From Malania oleifera (Eukaryota > Streptophyta > Magnoliopsida > Santalales > Ximeniaceae), in NCBI RefSeq assembly GCF_029873635.1, contig NC_080422.1, positions 19,620,095 through 19,684,094 on the forward strand: a stretch of 64,000 bases of DNA, written 5' to 3'. Of the stretch, positions 1 through 10,550 are shown one piece after another; position 1 is the stretch's first letter, and each line of letters opens with the position of its first letter. The notes under the pieces were generated by a model that had not been told where the DNA came from, did no database searches, and worked only from the letters and a program-made list of their open reading frames with translations. The position numbers and the translations under genes are program-made.

Positions 1-120
1 ATTATCTGTAGGATATGCTTTTAGTAGATAGTTTAGGAAGAACTTCCTGAAAAAAGTAAGCACAAGGGCGAAGAAGCTGTTATAGCTTATCGACACTAGC
101 ATATGTGGGTCGATTGATCC
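1..120 (+). mobile_element. Copia integrase N-terminal fragment, copy 1 (element A family)
   Basis: Plus-strand translation gives a decayed GAG-pre-integrase/integrase zinc-finger segment of a Ty1/Copia element (FRKNF, then RAKKLL, then CGSIDP), with in-frame stops. The same segment occurs at 10042-10161, where it continues element A across the insertion of element B. It is cut by the window edge on the left and by an LTR start at 121 on the right. It is a non-functional remnant. Confidence 0.75.
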
Positions 121-475
121 TATTGTGGAAATCGAGTATAGGATGCACAACAGAATAATTAAACTTGCAGCAAATGATAAAGCACCACAAGACACAATTC
201 ATACACAATTAGAAATTCTGAAAGCAAATAAAGAGAACAACATGACAATATACATGATTCAGCAAAGTCTACATCCACGGAGTAATCGGCACAAGAATTT
301 CACTAAAAAATATGGAAGTACACAATGCACTTCACACAATGATCTCTCTATCTACAAAACATGTCCAGAAGGACCTATATAACAACCCTCTGAGGTTTCC
401 CTACAGAAACCCAACCACGCCAACGTTCCAATTCAAAATTCAAATTCAAATTAGCCTCTGAATTTTTGAAGAAGA
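121..475 (-). repeat. Truncated TNT1-like Copia LTR, copy 1
   Basis: The sequence from 121 aligns by eye with the LTR of element F (30288 and 54261): both share a TGTTGTG-like start, the TTTGCACAG-like stretch, the 'cctacatccacgg' block and the 'aacacccaaccacgcc' block. The initial TG is mutated to TA. It lies immediately after an integrase fragment, so it looks like the 3' LTR of a minus-strand Copia that inserted into element A and then lost its body. The right limit is approximate. Apparent ORFs here are chance. Confidence 0.6.
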
Positions 476-496
476 AACAATATATGCATGTCTATC

Positions 497-690
497 GCCT
501 AGTTGGGTCAGCTGAGATGGTAAGGGCGAACTTGTAACTTTGGAGACTCCAAAATCATGGATTTGATACCTTTCTGAGACATTACACTGGTAAATTACAA
601 GGGATATGTTAATGGACGGGCAGCAACACTTCACCTCCGTAAATTTGGTGTCGGATCGAGGGGTCTAAAGGACTCGTTGGTGATCGGAGA
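497..690 (+). mobile_element. SINE with tRNA-like head
   Basis: A 194-bp body is bounded by an identical 15-bp direct repeat, ATATGCATGTCTATC, at 482-496 and 691-705. Long target duplications of this kind are typical of target-primed reverse transcription. Near the left end a tRNA-like box A (GTCAGCTGAGATGG, about 508) is followed roughly 40 bp later by a box-B-like GGATTTGATACC (about 559), as in RNA polymerase III promoters of tRNA-derived SINEs. There is no coding capacity and no clear A or T tail. The family was not recognised. Confidence 0.68.
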
Positions 691-705
691 ATATGCATGT
701 CTATC

Positions 706-2544
706 AAGATAATCGATCATGAGGTTAATTACTACATAATAAAGGATCACACTGTTGTATTGTCCTAATGACCTCTACTAATTAAAGGAGACAATTTTTA
801 TAGACTTGCATAAATTAGTTAGTGATAAATGTCAAAATCTCAAATTTAACTAGTCATGCCAAAATTTTATAGGCACATATTTATTATTAATATTAATAAA
901 ATAATTTCAATTTAAATTCGCTATTCGTTTGATAATCCTAATTGTAATGCATGTATGACGTGCAACATGGAGAGCAATGCGTATATTTGATTTGTTCATG
1001 ATTGTAAATGAACTCATTATTTATGATCATCCACTACCTCAGTTGGATGGGTTTAGCATGAGGACCTAGTGCAACATGCATATTAAATAACATGTTAATT
1101 TTCATATATAATTATAATTTATCTACTATTCATCTTTATTAAATTATTTATTTTCTTCATTCAAAAAATCAAAAGAAAAAGAGGTTGGTTTGTTTTATCA
1201 TTATAATTATATTTAAAAAAAAAAAAACTTTATAAAAAATGCTTGTCAGTATTATCATTTTTCTAAAAAATGCTTGTCAGTATTTATGTTGTTATACAAT
1301 AAAAAGAAATATTTATCAGAAATATCATATGCATAAGTATGATTATGTGGTTAATTAGGTTTTCGAAATAGTATTCATTTCGTAATGCATTTTGGCAGAT
1401 TAGTCAAATTCAAATAAGCGAGGGTTGTTCTACTTTTTTTTGGTATGATTGTTACATGGATTCAAAACCTTTGAGAGAATTATTCTTCACTTTAATTACT
1501 TCATATTTCTTTAAATCACAATGCTCTAGTCTCAGAAGGTTCTATTAATGTTGATAGGTTTTTCTCCTTCTTGAACCCTTAATTTTAATTGAAGTAAGCA
1601 ACTTTTTGGGGGAAAGTTATTCAATCCAAATCAATGGATATGGTCTCAATCATAGGCATTGGCCTTCGACTATAAAAAGGTGTTTTTATATTTCGATCAT
1701 TTTATAAATTGCTAATTATGTGGATAGTCCTAGCTTGTTACTTCTCAAGTTAGACCCTGTTTTTGTTCAAGGGATTTAGTAACCTTTTGGGCCTTTAGTT
1801 TCTTTCTTTCTTTGGTCTCTAGCATTGAGAAAAAATTTTAGGAATGATACTCACTTCAAAAGTGAGCTACTTTGGATTTATTTATTTATTTATTTATTTT
1901 TCAAATAAGTGAGAAGCAAAGTTGGGAAGAAAGGCCGCATCATTTGCCCTTTCACCTTTAGCAAGTAGTTTCTTCTCTTTAATCTTTGCACCATTTAGTT
2001 TGTTGGTGATGACGTTCACCATTTACGAATTTCTTTTGTTAAAAGAGAAACACTAGATTATCTTATTAACACTATACAAGACTTTATACAAGGGTACAAG
2101 GGTAACTTAGGAAATATACAAGGATACAAGGGTAACTTAGGAAGTTATACTAACATCTTTTATATTGGAGTTAGTTGGGTCATAATCTTTGGTTGTCAAC
2201 TAGCTTGAATTTAGAATGATATTTTTGCACCTATTTGTTGAGAGGTTTGGAGAAAAGAAATCGTCATCATTTTTCAGATGAAGAAGCCAGAGCGGAGATT
2301 GTTCTTACTTTCTTTCTTGGAGTATTATTTTAATGGGCATGTTTAACTCATGAGTTTAATTCTTCATCTTTTCATACTTTTCTTTCTACTTGATCTTAAT
2401 TATTGCCTTTCTTGTTTGGAATTTTTTTTATTTATTTTTAATCATATATACACCTTGTTTCCTTGAATATAAGATTTTGCATTGTTGTTCCAAAAAAAAA
2501 ATTTATTAAGGCTTTCTTATTGTTGATGTCTAAATACTGATTAC
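706..2544. other. AT-rich intergenic stretch without a recognisable gene
   Basis: No coding region or structural RNA is apparent. It holds a direct repeat of AAAAAATGCTTGTCAGTAT (about 1236 and 1266), a (TTTA)n microsatellite at about 1877-1898, and the 30-bp tandem pair listed separately. It may contain old degraded LTR sequence. Confidence 0.5.
2085..2144. repeat. Tandem 30-bp duplication
   Basis: Two adjacent 30-bp units (2085-2114 and 2115-2144) share the core ACAAGGGTAACTTAGGAA. They differ at very few positions. No function is apparent. Confidence 0.75.
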
Positions 2545-2836
2545 TGTTGGTTATATTGGAACCTAAAATTAATTTAACTTGATAATTATTGTGTTTGATT
2601 CAAGTATTTGAAAGGTTTTTTGAATTGGTTGATGTATGTATAGGAATTCATGTAACTAGAAAAATAGGTTACATGAAATATATTAAATGCAATTGATATT
2701 GCTACATGTACTATGCTTCATGTAAAACCAATAAATAGTCACGTATTCATGCTATTTGCATCAAGTGGACTCAAAACTTCAAAATGCATGTTCTATCCTT
2801 TCTCCACTTCTCTCCACCTATCTTCTATTTCTAACA
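2545..2836 (+). repeat. 5' LTR of Copia element A
   Basis: It starts TGTTGGTTATATTGG and ends TTTCTAACA, directly before a tRNA-iMet primer site and a Copia gag start, which fixes it as a 5' LTR of about 292 bp. No matching 3' LTR is in the window, so the left edge rests only on the TG start and typical Copia layout. Confidence 0.65.
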
Positions 2837-2839
2837 AAG

Positions 2840-2850
2840 TGGTATCAGAG
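2840..2850 (+). other. Primer binding site of element A (tRNA-iMet)
   Basis: TGGTATCAGAG, complementary to the 3' end of plant initiator tRNA-Met, lies 3 bp after the LTR end. This is the usual minus-strand primer site of plant Copia elements. Confidence 0.85.
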
Positions 2851-2874
2851 TAAGGTAGGTGCCTAGTGTTTCAA

Positions 2875-4343
2875 ATGATGACAAGTCCATTTCAAGTCCC
2901 TCTCCTCACTAAAGATAATTTTGATAATTGGAATATTTGAATGAAAACCTTGTTGGAATCTCATGATGTTTGGGAGATCGTTGAAAGGAGTTACATGGAA
3001 CTGCGAGATGAGGGTACATTAATTGAATCAAGTTCAAAAGGATGCTTCAAAAGATTCAAGAAAAAAGGATTGGAAGGCTCTCTCCCCCATATGTCTAGGT
3101 TTGGATGAAGATATATATGAAAACTTTGTAAGTGCAACTTCTTGTAAACAAGCATGAGACAACGTACAAAACTCACAAAAGGATCGTTAAAGTGGTGAAA
3201 GTTTTTCTCCAAATACTCAAAGGTGATTTTGAAAAACTACACATGAAGGATTTTGAATTAGTTTTTGGTTATTTTTCAAGATTTTTGGGTATTGTTAACC
3301 AATTGAGAAGATATGATGAAGATTTAAAAGATGTTTGATTGTTAGAAAAAATCCTTTGATCATTGGACCCAAAATTCAATTACATTGTTGTAGCAGTTGA
3401 AGAATCTAAGGATTTGGAGTCCATAATGATTGATCAGCTTATGCAGTCATTGCAAGCCTATGAAGAAAGGCTTATTAATAAGAAACAAAGAACCATTGGA
3501 GTAGGACCTTCGAAACAAACTTTCTTTCAAGTAGAGAGAAGAAAGTTATGAAAGAAGAGGTTATGACTGTGATTGTGGTCATGGTCGAGGTTAAGGAAGA
3601 GGAAGAAGAAAAGATTCCAACTAATTTAGTAACGATGAAAGGAACCAAAATTATCAATTCACCAAAGGATGTGGAGGAGGATCAAATTTGAGAAGACAAA
3701 GGTATGAAAAATCTAAAATTAAAATATTGCAAAAACAATATACATGGTCATTATTCATTTGAGTGTAGCACACCCAACAATATTGAAGAAATGAACAACT
3801 GTGTTGGAGAAGAAAAGGAAGGGGTGGAGCCTACTCTATTGGTAGAATACAATGGAGATGGAGGAGAAAAGAAAAAAAAAAAAAAAAGAATAGATGGTAT
3901 CTTGACACTAAGCACACAATAATATGTTTGGAAAACAAGAATTTGCTCCAATGTTACATTCAGAGACATGTCTAAGATTCCATTAAAGGAAAAAAAGAAG
4001 AAGTAATATCTTAATTTGCCTAAAAGATGGAAGGCATTAGTTCAAAACTAATGTATATTATGTGTCAAATATGAAGAATAACATTTTAAATTTAGGACAA
4101 CTCCTAAAAAAAGGATATGATATCAACATGAAAAATTGTAACCTTTTCAAAAGAGATCCAAACAAAGTTCATTGGTTGTGAAAGCGATGATGACAAGAAA
4201 AAGAATGTTTAGAATAAACATTCTAACTGATGTTGCCAAATGTTTGAAGGCTTGTATAAAAGATTCCCCCTTACTTTGGCATCTAAGGCCCGACCATGTG
4301 AATTTCAATAGTTTGAAATTGATGTACAAGAAAAAATAATGAT
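2875..4343 (+). pseudogene. Copia element A gag to pre-integrase (decayed, interrupted)
   Basis: The gag starts at the double ATG at 2875, 25 bp after the primer site, and reaches a TGA at 2938 after 21 codons. Further on come the Copia gag helical region (about 2940-3550, including [13 protein letters not shown]), a damaged zinc knuckle (YCKNN...HYSFEC, about 3725-3770), a remnant of the protease start (about 3890) and the GAG-pre-integrase region (about 4120-4340). Several frameshifts and stops separate these pieces, so no polyprotein can be made. The 5.66-kb element B is inserted at 4344-4348. The coding sense resumes at 10014 with the next residues of the same domain, showing one original element. 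Confidence 0.8.
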
Positions 4344-4348
4344 GAAAG

Positions 4349-4813
4349 TGTTGGGGGATTAAACCTGGAGCAACAATCACGCACAAAGAAAAATATAAGC
4401 ACATCCACAATGGAACACCGGATTTACGTGGTTCGGTCCAAATTGACCTACGTCCACGGGAGCACACACCACTGCACTATAAGCTGGGAGAAACAATACA
4501 AGGAGGAGCCACTGCTCAACTCTCTCTCTCACCACAACTCTCTGCTTTCTGCACTTCTCTCTGCACTCTCAGCACACTACATATACACTCTTTTGCAACC
4601 CACACACACCTCTCACAACTCACTACAACACATAGCAATATCACCACTCCACACACACACACGTATATATATACAAGAGGGAGCGGAGAGTTCAAAGAGG
4701 GTGGCTGCAGATTTCAACAAAATCTGCAACGTAGGTGGCCGCCGGTCTTCACTGTCAAAGGTGGTGGCTGGGTTGGTGCGGCTATCAGTGGCTCCACACC
4801 TGCAAATTTAACA
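4349..4813 (-). repeat. 3' LTR of element B
   Basis: It matches 9546-10008 over its whole length, with few differences that are mostly C/T or G/A transitions. On the plus strand it starts TGTTGGGGGATTAAACC and ends AATTTAACA. ORFs on either strand here are not genes. Confidence 0.93.
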
Positions 4814-4824
4814 ATCTCCCACTT
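4814..4824 (-). other. Polypurine tract of element B
   Basis: AAGTGGGAGAT on the minus strand abuts the 3' LTR. This is the expected plus-strand primer position for reverse transcription. Confidence 0.85.
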
Positions 4825-4882
4825 GGAGGTGGAGACAGCATCTCAACTAGTGTATATGCAAATGTTGTGCTCATGTCTGTCT

Positions 4883-7800
4883 TCAATCATGAAGACCAAC
4901 TGAAGTTGAGCATAACTTCAGTTTCTCTGTAGTTACCACTTTTGTCAACATGTCAGTTGGATTTTTGTTGCCTTGAATCTTTTCAAGTGTCAGTACTCCA
5001 TCCTTTAATAGAAATCTGATGAAGTGATAACGCAATCCGATATGTTTGGTTCTGGAATGAAATGCAGAGTTCTTTGCCAGATGTATCGCACTCTGATTGT
5101 CGCTGTACAAAACATTTCTATCCTGCTTTAACCCAAGCTCTGTCAACAAACCCTGAAGCCAAATCATCTCTTTGCTGGCTTCTGTCACTACTACATACTC
5201 AGCTTTTGTAGTGGATAGGGCTACAATCTTTTGTATCTGCAACATCCAACTAACAGCTATTGTGCCAACAATGAATACGTATCCGGTGGTTCTATTGCGG
5301 TGATCAATTTCACCAGCAAAATCGGCATCTACATACCCTTTGACTTTCAATTCTCCTTTGCTGAAACATAAGCACTTATCAATAGTGCCTCTGAGGTACC
5401 TGAAGATCCACTTCACTGCTTCCCAGTGAGTCTTTCCTGGATTAGACATGAATCTACTGACTTCTCCCACTGCTTGGCCAATATCCGGTCTAGTACAAAC
5501 CATAGCGTACATAAGACTTCCAATGGCTGAAGCGTAAGGTACCTTAGCCATGAAGTCATTCTCTTCATCAGTCTGGGGAACCTGATCCTTGGAGAGGCGA
5601 AAGTGTCCCGCCAAAGGTGTATTTACTGCTTTGGCGTTGCTCATGTTAAACCTCTGCACAGCCAATGTACTCCGACTAAGATAGCTGCAATGTTCCTTGT
5701 CACTTATCTCTGGAGATTCGCATCCCAAGTATCTGCTTCACTGAGCCTAAGTCTTTCATGTCAAATTCCATTGACAATGGCTGCTTCAATTTTCTGATCT
5801 CTTCTATATCTGGTCCTGCGATCAACATGTCATCCACATATAACAACAGAATGATATAGCTATATCGATACCTTTTGAAGTAGCAACAGTGGTCGAATTA
5901 CACTTTAGAAAATCATTCCTGTGCATAAAGCCGTCAAATTTCCTGTACCATTGTCTGTGAGCTTGTTTGAGACCGTACAAGTTCTTCTTTAACCTGCACA
6001 CCAAATTCTCTTTACCTTTCTCTAAGAATCCTTCTAGTTGATGCATGTAAATTTCCTCATCAAGATCATCGTGAAGAAACGCCGTCTTCACATCTAACTG
6101 CTCAAGATGTAAACCCTCTGAGGCAACAATACTCAGAACAGATCTGATGGTTGTCAACTTCATAACTGGTGCAAAAATGTCGGTGTAGTAAATTCCTTCC
6201 TTCTACTCGAAGCCTTTAACTACCAACCGAGCCTTATATCTCCTGGAGCTGTCATGCTTCTCTTTGATTCTGTACACCCACTTGTTGTGAAGGGCCTTCT
6301 TACCTTTGGGCAATTCAGCTAGTTCCCACGTTCTGTTGGAGGTGAGGAACTTCATCTCGTCCTTCATTGCAAGCTCCCACTTGCTCGCATCTCCTGCTTG
6401 ACATGCTTCATCATAGCATTCGGGCTCTCCTTCATCTGTAAGAAGTAAATAATCTATATACCTTCTGTTTGGTACATGGGGCCGAGTAGATCTCCTAAGC
6501 TCCGGAGCTGGAGTAGGAGACGGTGATGCGACGATCTGCACGACTGGTTCCTCCACCTGAGGATTTTCGGCATTTTGTTGTTGTGTCCCAACACACTTTG
6601 GGACATCATCCATATCTACACAGGTTGATTCTCTTTGAACTAGTTCGGTGGATTCAGCTGTGTGCCTATCTTTGTACATCACCTTTTCATCAAAAATCAC
6701 ATCTCTGCTTCTGATCACCTTTTTGTTTTCATCATCCCAAATGCAGTATCCAAATTCATGTCCACCATAACCGATGAAAGTGCATTTCCAGGATTTCGGA
6801 TCCAGCTTATCCCTGACATGATCATTGATATGTACATATGCAACACAACCAAAAACTTTCAAATGTGAAAGTCTTACCTCTTTGTTACTCCAAACTTCTT
6901 CTGGTAGGCAATAGTCCAATGGTACTGAAGGACTTCTATTAATCAAATAAGCTGCTGTGTTGACTACATGTGCCCAAAACATCTTTGGCAAGCCTAACTG
7001 CATACGCATGCTTCTGGCATTTTCTGTTAACGTTCTGTTCATCCACTCGGCTACGCCTTTGTGTTGAGGTGTAGCTGGGACAGTTCTTTCCATTCTAATA
7101 CCATGCTCATAGTAGAATTTCTTGAACTCGGTGTCAACATACTCTCCACCCTTATCAGTTCTCAGCCTTTTGATTTTCAAACCAGTTTCATTTTCTACCA
7201 TCGCTTTCCAATTTTTAAAAGCATAAAAAATATCAGATTTATACTTCAGGAAGTAAACCCATACCTTCAGTGAATGATCATCGATAAACGTGATGAAGTA
7301 ATGCTTTCCTCCTGTAGACGAAATGGTTGTTGGTCCCCATACATCTGAATGGACTAGCTCAAGTCTCTCCTTCTTCGGGGTATTGATATTTTCCTGGAAA
7401 CTAACTCTCTTCTATTTCCCAAATATGCAATCCTCACATGTGTCGATCTTCACTGACTGTAAATCACTCAACGTACCCTTTGAGTGCATCACCTTGAGTC
7501 CCTTCTCACTCAGGTGTCCGAGTCGTTGATGCCATAGGTTGCTATCATCATTTCCTATAGCAACTGTAATAGATATACATGTATCAGGAGTTACATAAAG
7601 AGTACCACTTTTCTTACCTCAAGCAATTGTCAATGCACCCTTCAAAATCTTCCATTCATCACCAATGAAAGATGTGTTATAACCTTCATCTGCCAATTGA
7701 CCGACTGAGATCAAATTCTTCCTTAGGTCTGGAATATGTATGACATCCTTCAGCTTCCATACTGACCCGTTCATTTTGATCTTCACTATCCCCTTACCGG

Positions 7801-8785
7801 CAATGTCATAAGGTTGATCATTGCCTAGATATACTTTACCGAAATTACCTAATGTATACTCCTCCAGGCAATCTCTGCTGCAAGTGGCATGGAATGAAGT
7901 TCCAGAGTCTAACACCCAAGACTCCTTTTTGCTCTCCAAAGAGCAGATCAACAAATCATCAATTTCGGAAGCAATATTTGCTTCTGTTTTTGCCCTCATC
8001 TCTTTCTTTTGACTTCTACACTGGTTCTTGTAATGACCAGTCTTTCCACAGTTCCAGCACTCAATAACTTTTCTACTCTGAGAACCTGTGTTCTGAGTAC
8101 CTCTGGAATCTCTGGATTTGGACCGCCTGGTCCTGGATCTACCACGATTGTTAGATCGTCCATGCCTGCTTCCCTTTCCCTGGCTTTCCATATTCAAAGC
8201 TGAACTTGAAGTGGAGTCATTGTTCAACTGGATTCTGATCTCCTCTGTTAAAATCATGCTGATAACCTCGTCATATTTCAGCTTCGATTTTTCGGCAGAG
8301 CTACTGATCGTAGTGACAATACCTTTCCAACTCATAGGCAGCTGACTGAGAATTAATAGGGCAAGGATCTCACTGTCAAAGGTAATCCCGACCGAGGCGA
8401 GTTGATCCGACAACTTGTTGAAATTATTTAAGTGTCTGCTGAAACTTTCACCTGTAGACATGCTCATGGTAAACACTCTTTTCATGAGATGTACCTTGTT
8501 TGCTTCTGATGGCTACTCGTATATGTTAGATAGCGCATCCATAAAGGACTTGGTATTTGTCAAGTGCTTGATGTTGAAGGCAACAGACTTTGCCAACGTC
8601 ATCCTCATGGCTCCAAGGGCTTTTCAGTCAAGCAACTCCCACTCACTCTCCTTCATGGATTCTGGCTTCTCCATCAGTGGTAAGTGCAACTCCTTACCAA
8701 ACAAGAAGTCCTTGATCTACATTTTCCAGAAACCGAAGTTCGTGCCATCAAACATCTCGATGTGAGAGCTCTTTTTGTTCGACAT
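4883..8785 (-). pseudogene. Element B gag-pol polyprotein (broken)
   Basis: The gag ATG is at 8785. Gag runs to about 8000, with the zinc knuckle CWNCGKTGHYKNQC near 8060. The aspartic protease motif WVLDSGTSFHA is intact near 7900. The integrase spans about 7540-6700 (zinc-finger region, then TDKGGEY and TPQHKGVAEW). The reverse transcriptase spans about 6330-5730 with YVDDMLIAG near 5830. RNase H runs to the stop at 4883. In-frame stops lie in gag, at 7619-7621 (TGA), 7412-7414 (TAG) and 6203-6205 (TAG), and fit C-to-T changes in CGA or CAG codons. A frameshift near 5905 puts YVDD out of frame with the preceding RT segment. One polyprotein of roughly 1300 residues is normal for the family; here the longest open pieces are under 340 residues. 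Confidence 0.9.
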
Positions 8786-9531
8786 CTCGATTCACTAATC
8801 TAGAGATAGAATTAGCTCAATCGGACAGCACGGTTGGATCCAGAATGGCCGAAAACCCTAGAAATGACTTAAGTCGCTAGAAAAACGGACTCGAAATGGC
8901 TTTGAAAAACCCGATCAAAGTTTTGGTCAACTCTGGTCAACTTGGTCAACCCTGCTGATGTGGCACGTGGGGCCCACTGCTGATGTGACACGTGGGGGGC
9001 CACTTGATGACGTGGCACTGATGTGGCGTGGGTTCGGGGCTGACGTGGTGGCTGACTCGACCGCTGACGTGTCACCGGTGCCCTACTGACGTGGCGCTGA
9101 CACAGCGCTGACTTGCCGGTTACTTGGGGCCACGTGGCGCTGACACAGTGCGTTGACAGGGCGGGTCTCTACTGCGGGTCGGATCTGGTTCTCGTGGACC
9201 GGGTTGCAGGTAAACCTATTATGACTGTGTATTCGGATTGGGTCGGGTTCCAAACGGGTCGGGCTGAGTCTGTCCGGGCGAGGAAGACGTGTGGGTGCCC
9301 GTGTGGGAACCTGCCATTCCCTCGCCAGCACGTGAGGGTGCGTGGCAATGCATCCTTTACGTGGGTGGCGCGTGCGACGGATTCTGAGCTCCGTTTGAGC
9401 TCCGGTTATTGTCGTTGGCTTCGTCTAGGCGAGAGGAGTTCGATGGTAGCCTGAAAATCAAAATTTGAGCTACTGGACAGAGGCTCAAAATTCAGAATTT
9501 TTCTCGATCTGGCGATTTTACTCCGACCAAA
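8786..9531 (-). other. Untranslated leader of element B with ACGT-core array
   Basis: About 750 bp lie between the primer site and the gag ATG. The stretch 8940-9140 is unusually GC-rich for this window and repeats GCTGACGTGGC/GCTGATGTGGC-like units. CACGTG G-boxes lie at 8964, 8989, 9131 and 9329, and further ACGT cores at about 9010, 9043, 9067 and 9089. No conserved protein is encoded; ORFs across it are chance. Confidence 0.7.
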
Positions 9532-9543
9532 GCTCTGATACCA
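9532..9543 (-). other. Primer binding site of element B (tRNA-iMet)
   Basis: On the minus strand TGGTATCAGAGC lies 2 bp inside the upper LTR. It fixes that LTR as the 5' LTR and the element as minus-strand. Confidence 0.92.
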
Positions 9544-9545
9544 AT

Positions 9546-10008
9546 TGTTGGGGGATTAAACCTGGAGCAACAATCATGCACAAAGAAAAATGCAAGCACA
9601 TCCACAATGGAACACCGAATTTACATGGTTCAGTCCAAACTGACCTACGTCCACGGGAGCACACACCACTGCACTATAAGCTGGGAGAAACAATACAAGG
9701 AGGAGCCACTGCTCAACTCTTTCTCTCACCACAACTCTCTACTCTCTGCACTTCTCTCTGCACTCTCAGCACACTACACATACACTCTTCTGCAACCCAC
9801 ACACACCTCTCATAACTCACTACAACACATAGCAATATCACCACTCCACACACACACGTATATATATATAAGAGGGAGCGGAGAGTTCAAAGAGGGTGGC
9901 TGCAGATTTCAACAAAATCTGCAACGTAGGTGGCCGCCGGTCTTCACTGTCAAAGGTGGTGGCTGGGTTGGTGTGGCTGTCGGCGGCTCCACACCTGCAA
10001 ATTCAACA
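9546..10008 (-). repeat. 5' LTR of element B
   Basis: It is paired with 4349-4813 and flanked outside by the GAAAG target duplication at 10009-10013. It starts TGTTGGGGGATTAAACC and ends AATTCAACA on the plus strand. Confidence 0.93.
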
Positions 10009-10013
10009 GAAAG

Positions 10014-10161
10014 ATTTACCTTTGATTGAGCATCGCCACCAATTATGTGTAGGATGTGTTTTTAGTAGATAGTTTAGGAAGAACTTCCTGAAAAAAGTAA
10101 GCAAAAGGGCGAAGAAGCTGTTATAGCTTATCGACACTAGCATATGTGGGTCGATTGATCC
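10014..10161 (+). pseudogene. Element A integrase N-terminus, resumed after element B
   Basis: The plus-strand sequence continues the pre-integrase/integrase zinc-binding region interrupted at 4348 (LPLIEHRHQLCVGC, then FRKNF and RAKKLL, with stops). It ends abruptly where a minus-strand LTR begins at 10162. The same break is present at 120/121, so the fused structure existed before it was duplicated. Integrase core and RT are absent. Confidence 0.78.
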
Positions 10162-10550
10162 TATTGTGGAAATCGAGTATAGGATGCACAACAGAATAAT
10201 TAAACTTGCAGCAAATGATAAATCACCACAAGACACAATTCATACACAATTAGAAATTCTGAAAGCAAATAAAGAGAACAACATGACAATATACATGATT
10301 CAGCAAAGTCTACATCCACGGAGTAATCGGCACAAGAATTTCACTAAAAAATATGTAAGTACACAATGCACTTCACACAATGATCTCTCTATCTACAAAA
10401 CATGTCCAGAAGGACCTATATAACAACCCTCTGAGGTTTCCCTACAGAAACCCAACCACGCCAACGTTCCAATTCAAAATTCAAATTCTTTCTCGCAGCC
10501 CAGATGCACTCGCTGGCGAGAACATGACACTCGTTGACGAGACAGAGAAA
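10162..10550 (-). repeat. Truncated TNT1-like Copia LTR, copy 2
   Basis: It is near-identical to copy 1 (121 onward) until about 10487. It then continues differently, with two palindromic blocks, CTCGCTGGCGAG (10509-10520) and CTCGTTGACGAG (10530-10541), where element F has its GTCGAC palindromes. The right limit is approximate. Confidence 0.6.

Larger units (their letters stand above)
4349..10008 (-). mobile_element. Copia LTR retrotransposon B (TNT1/Tork-like), nearly complete
   Basis: This full-length 5.66-kb insertion has LTRs at 4349-4813 and 9546-10008 with TGTTG...CAACA-type ends, a 5-bp target duplication GAAAG at 4344-4348 and 10009-10013, a tRNA-iMet primer site beside the upper LTR and a polypurine tract beside the lower LTR. 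The domain order on the minus strand is gag, protease, integrase, reverse transcriptase, RNase H, which defines Ty1/Copia. Similarity to TNT1-type proteins is by eye. It interrupts the pre-integrase region of element A. Stops and a frameshift make it non-autonomous, although its LTRs remain very similar, which suggests a fairly recent insertion. Confidence 0.93.

Noticed and set aside
125..382. 85-codon ORF, repeated at 10166-10423
   Set aside because: It lies in a truncated LTR in the sense opposite to the element. Its conservation reflects the recent segment duplication, not coding constraint.
9113..9454. 113-codon ORF in a GC-rich region
   Set aside because: It is antisense to the element B leader and is open because the region is GC-rich. 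No motif was recognised.
9532..9543. tRNA-like TGGTATCAGAGC strings (also at 2840, 23664, 54246)
   Set aside because: They are retroelement primer sites next to LTRs, not tRNA genes; no cloverleaf surrounds them.
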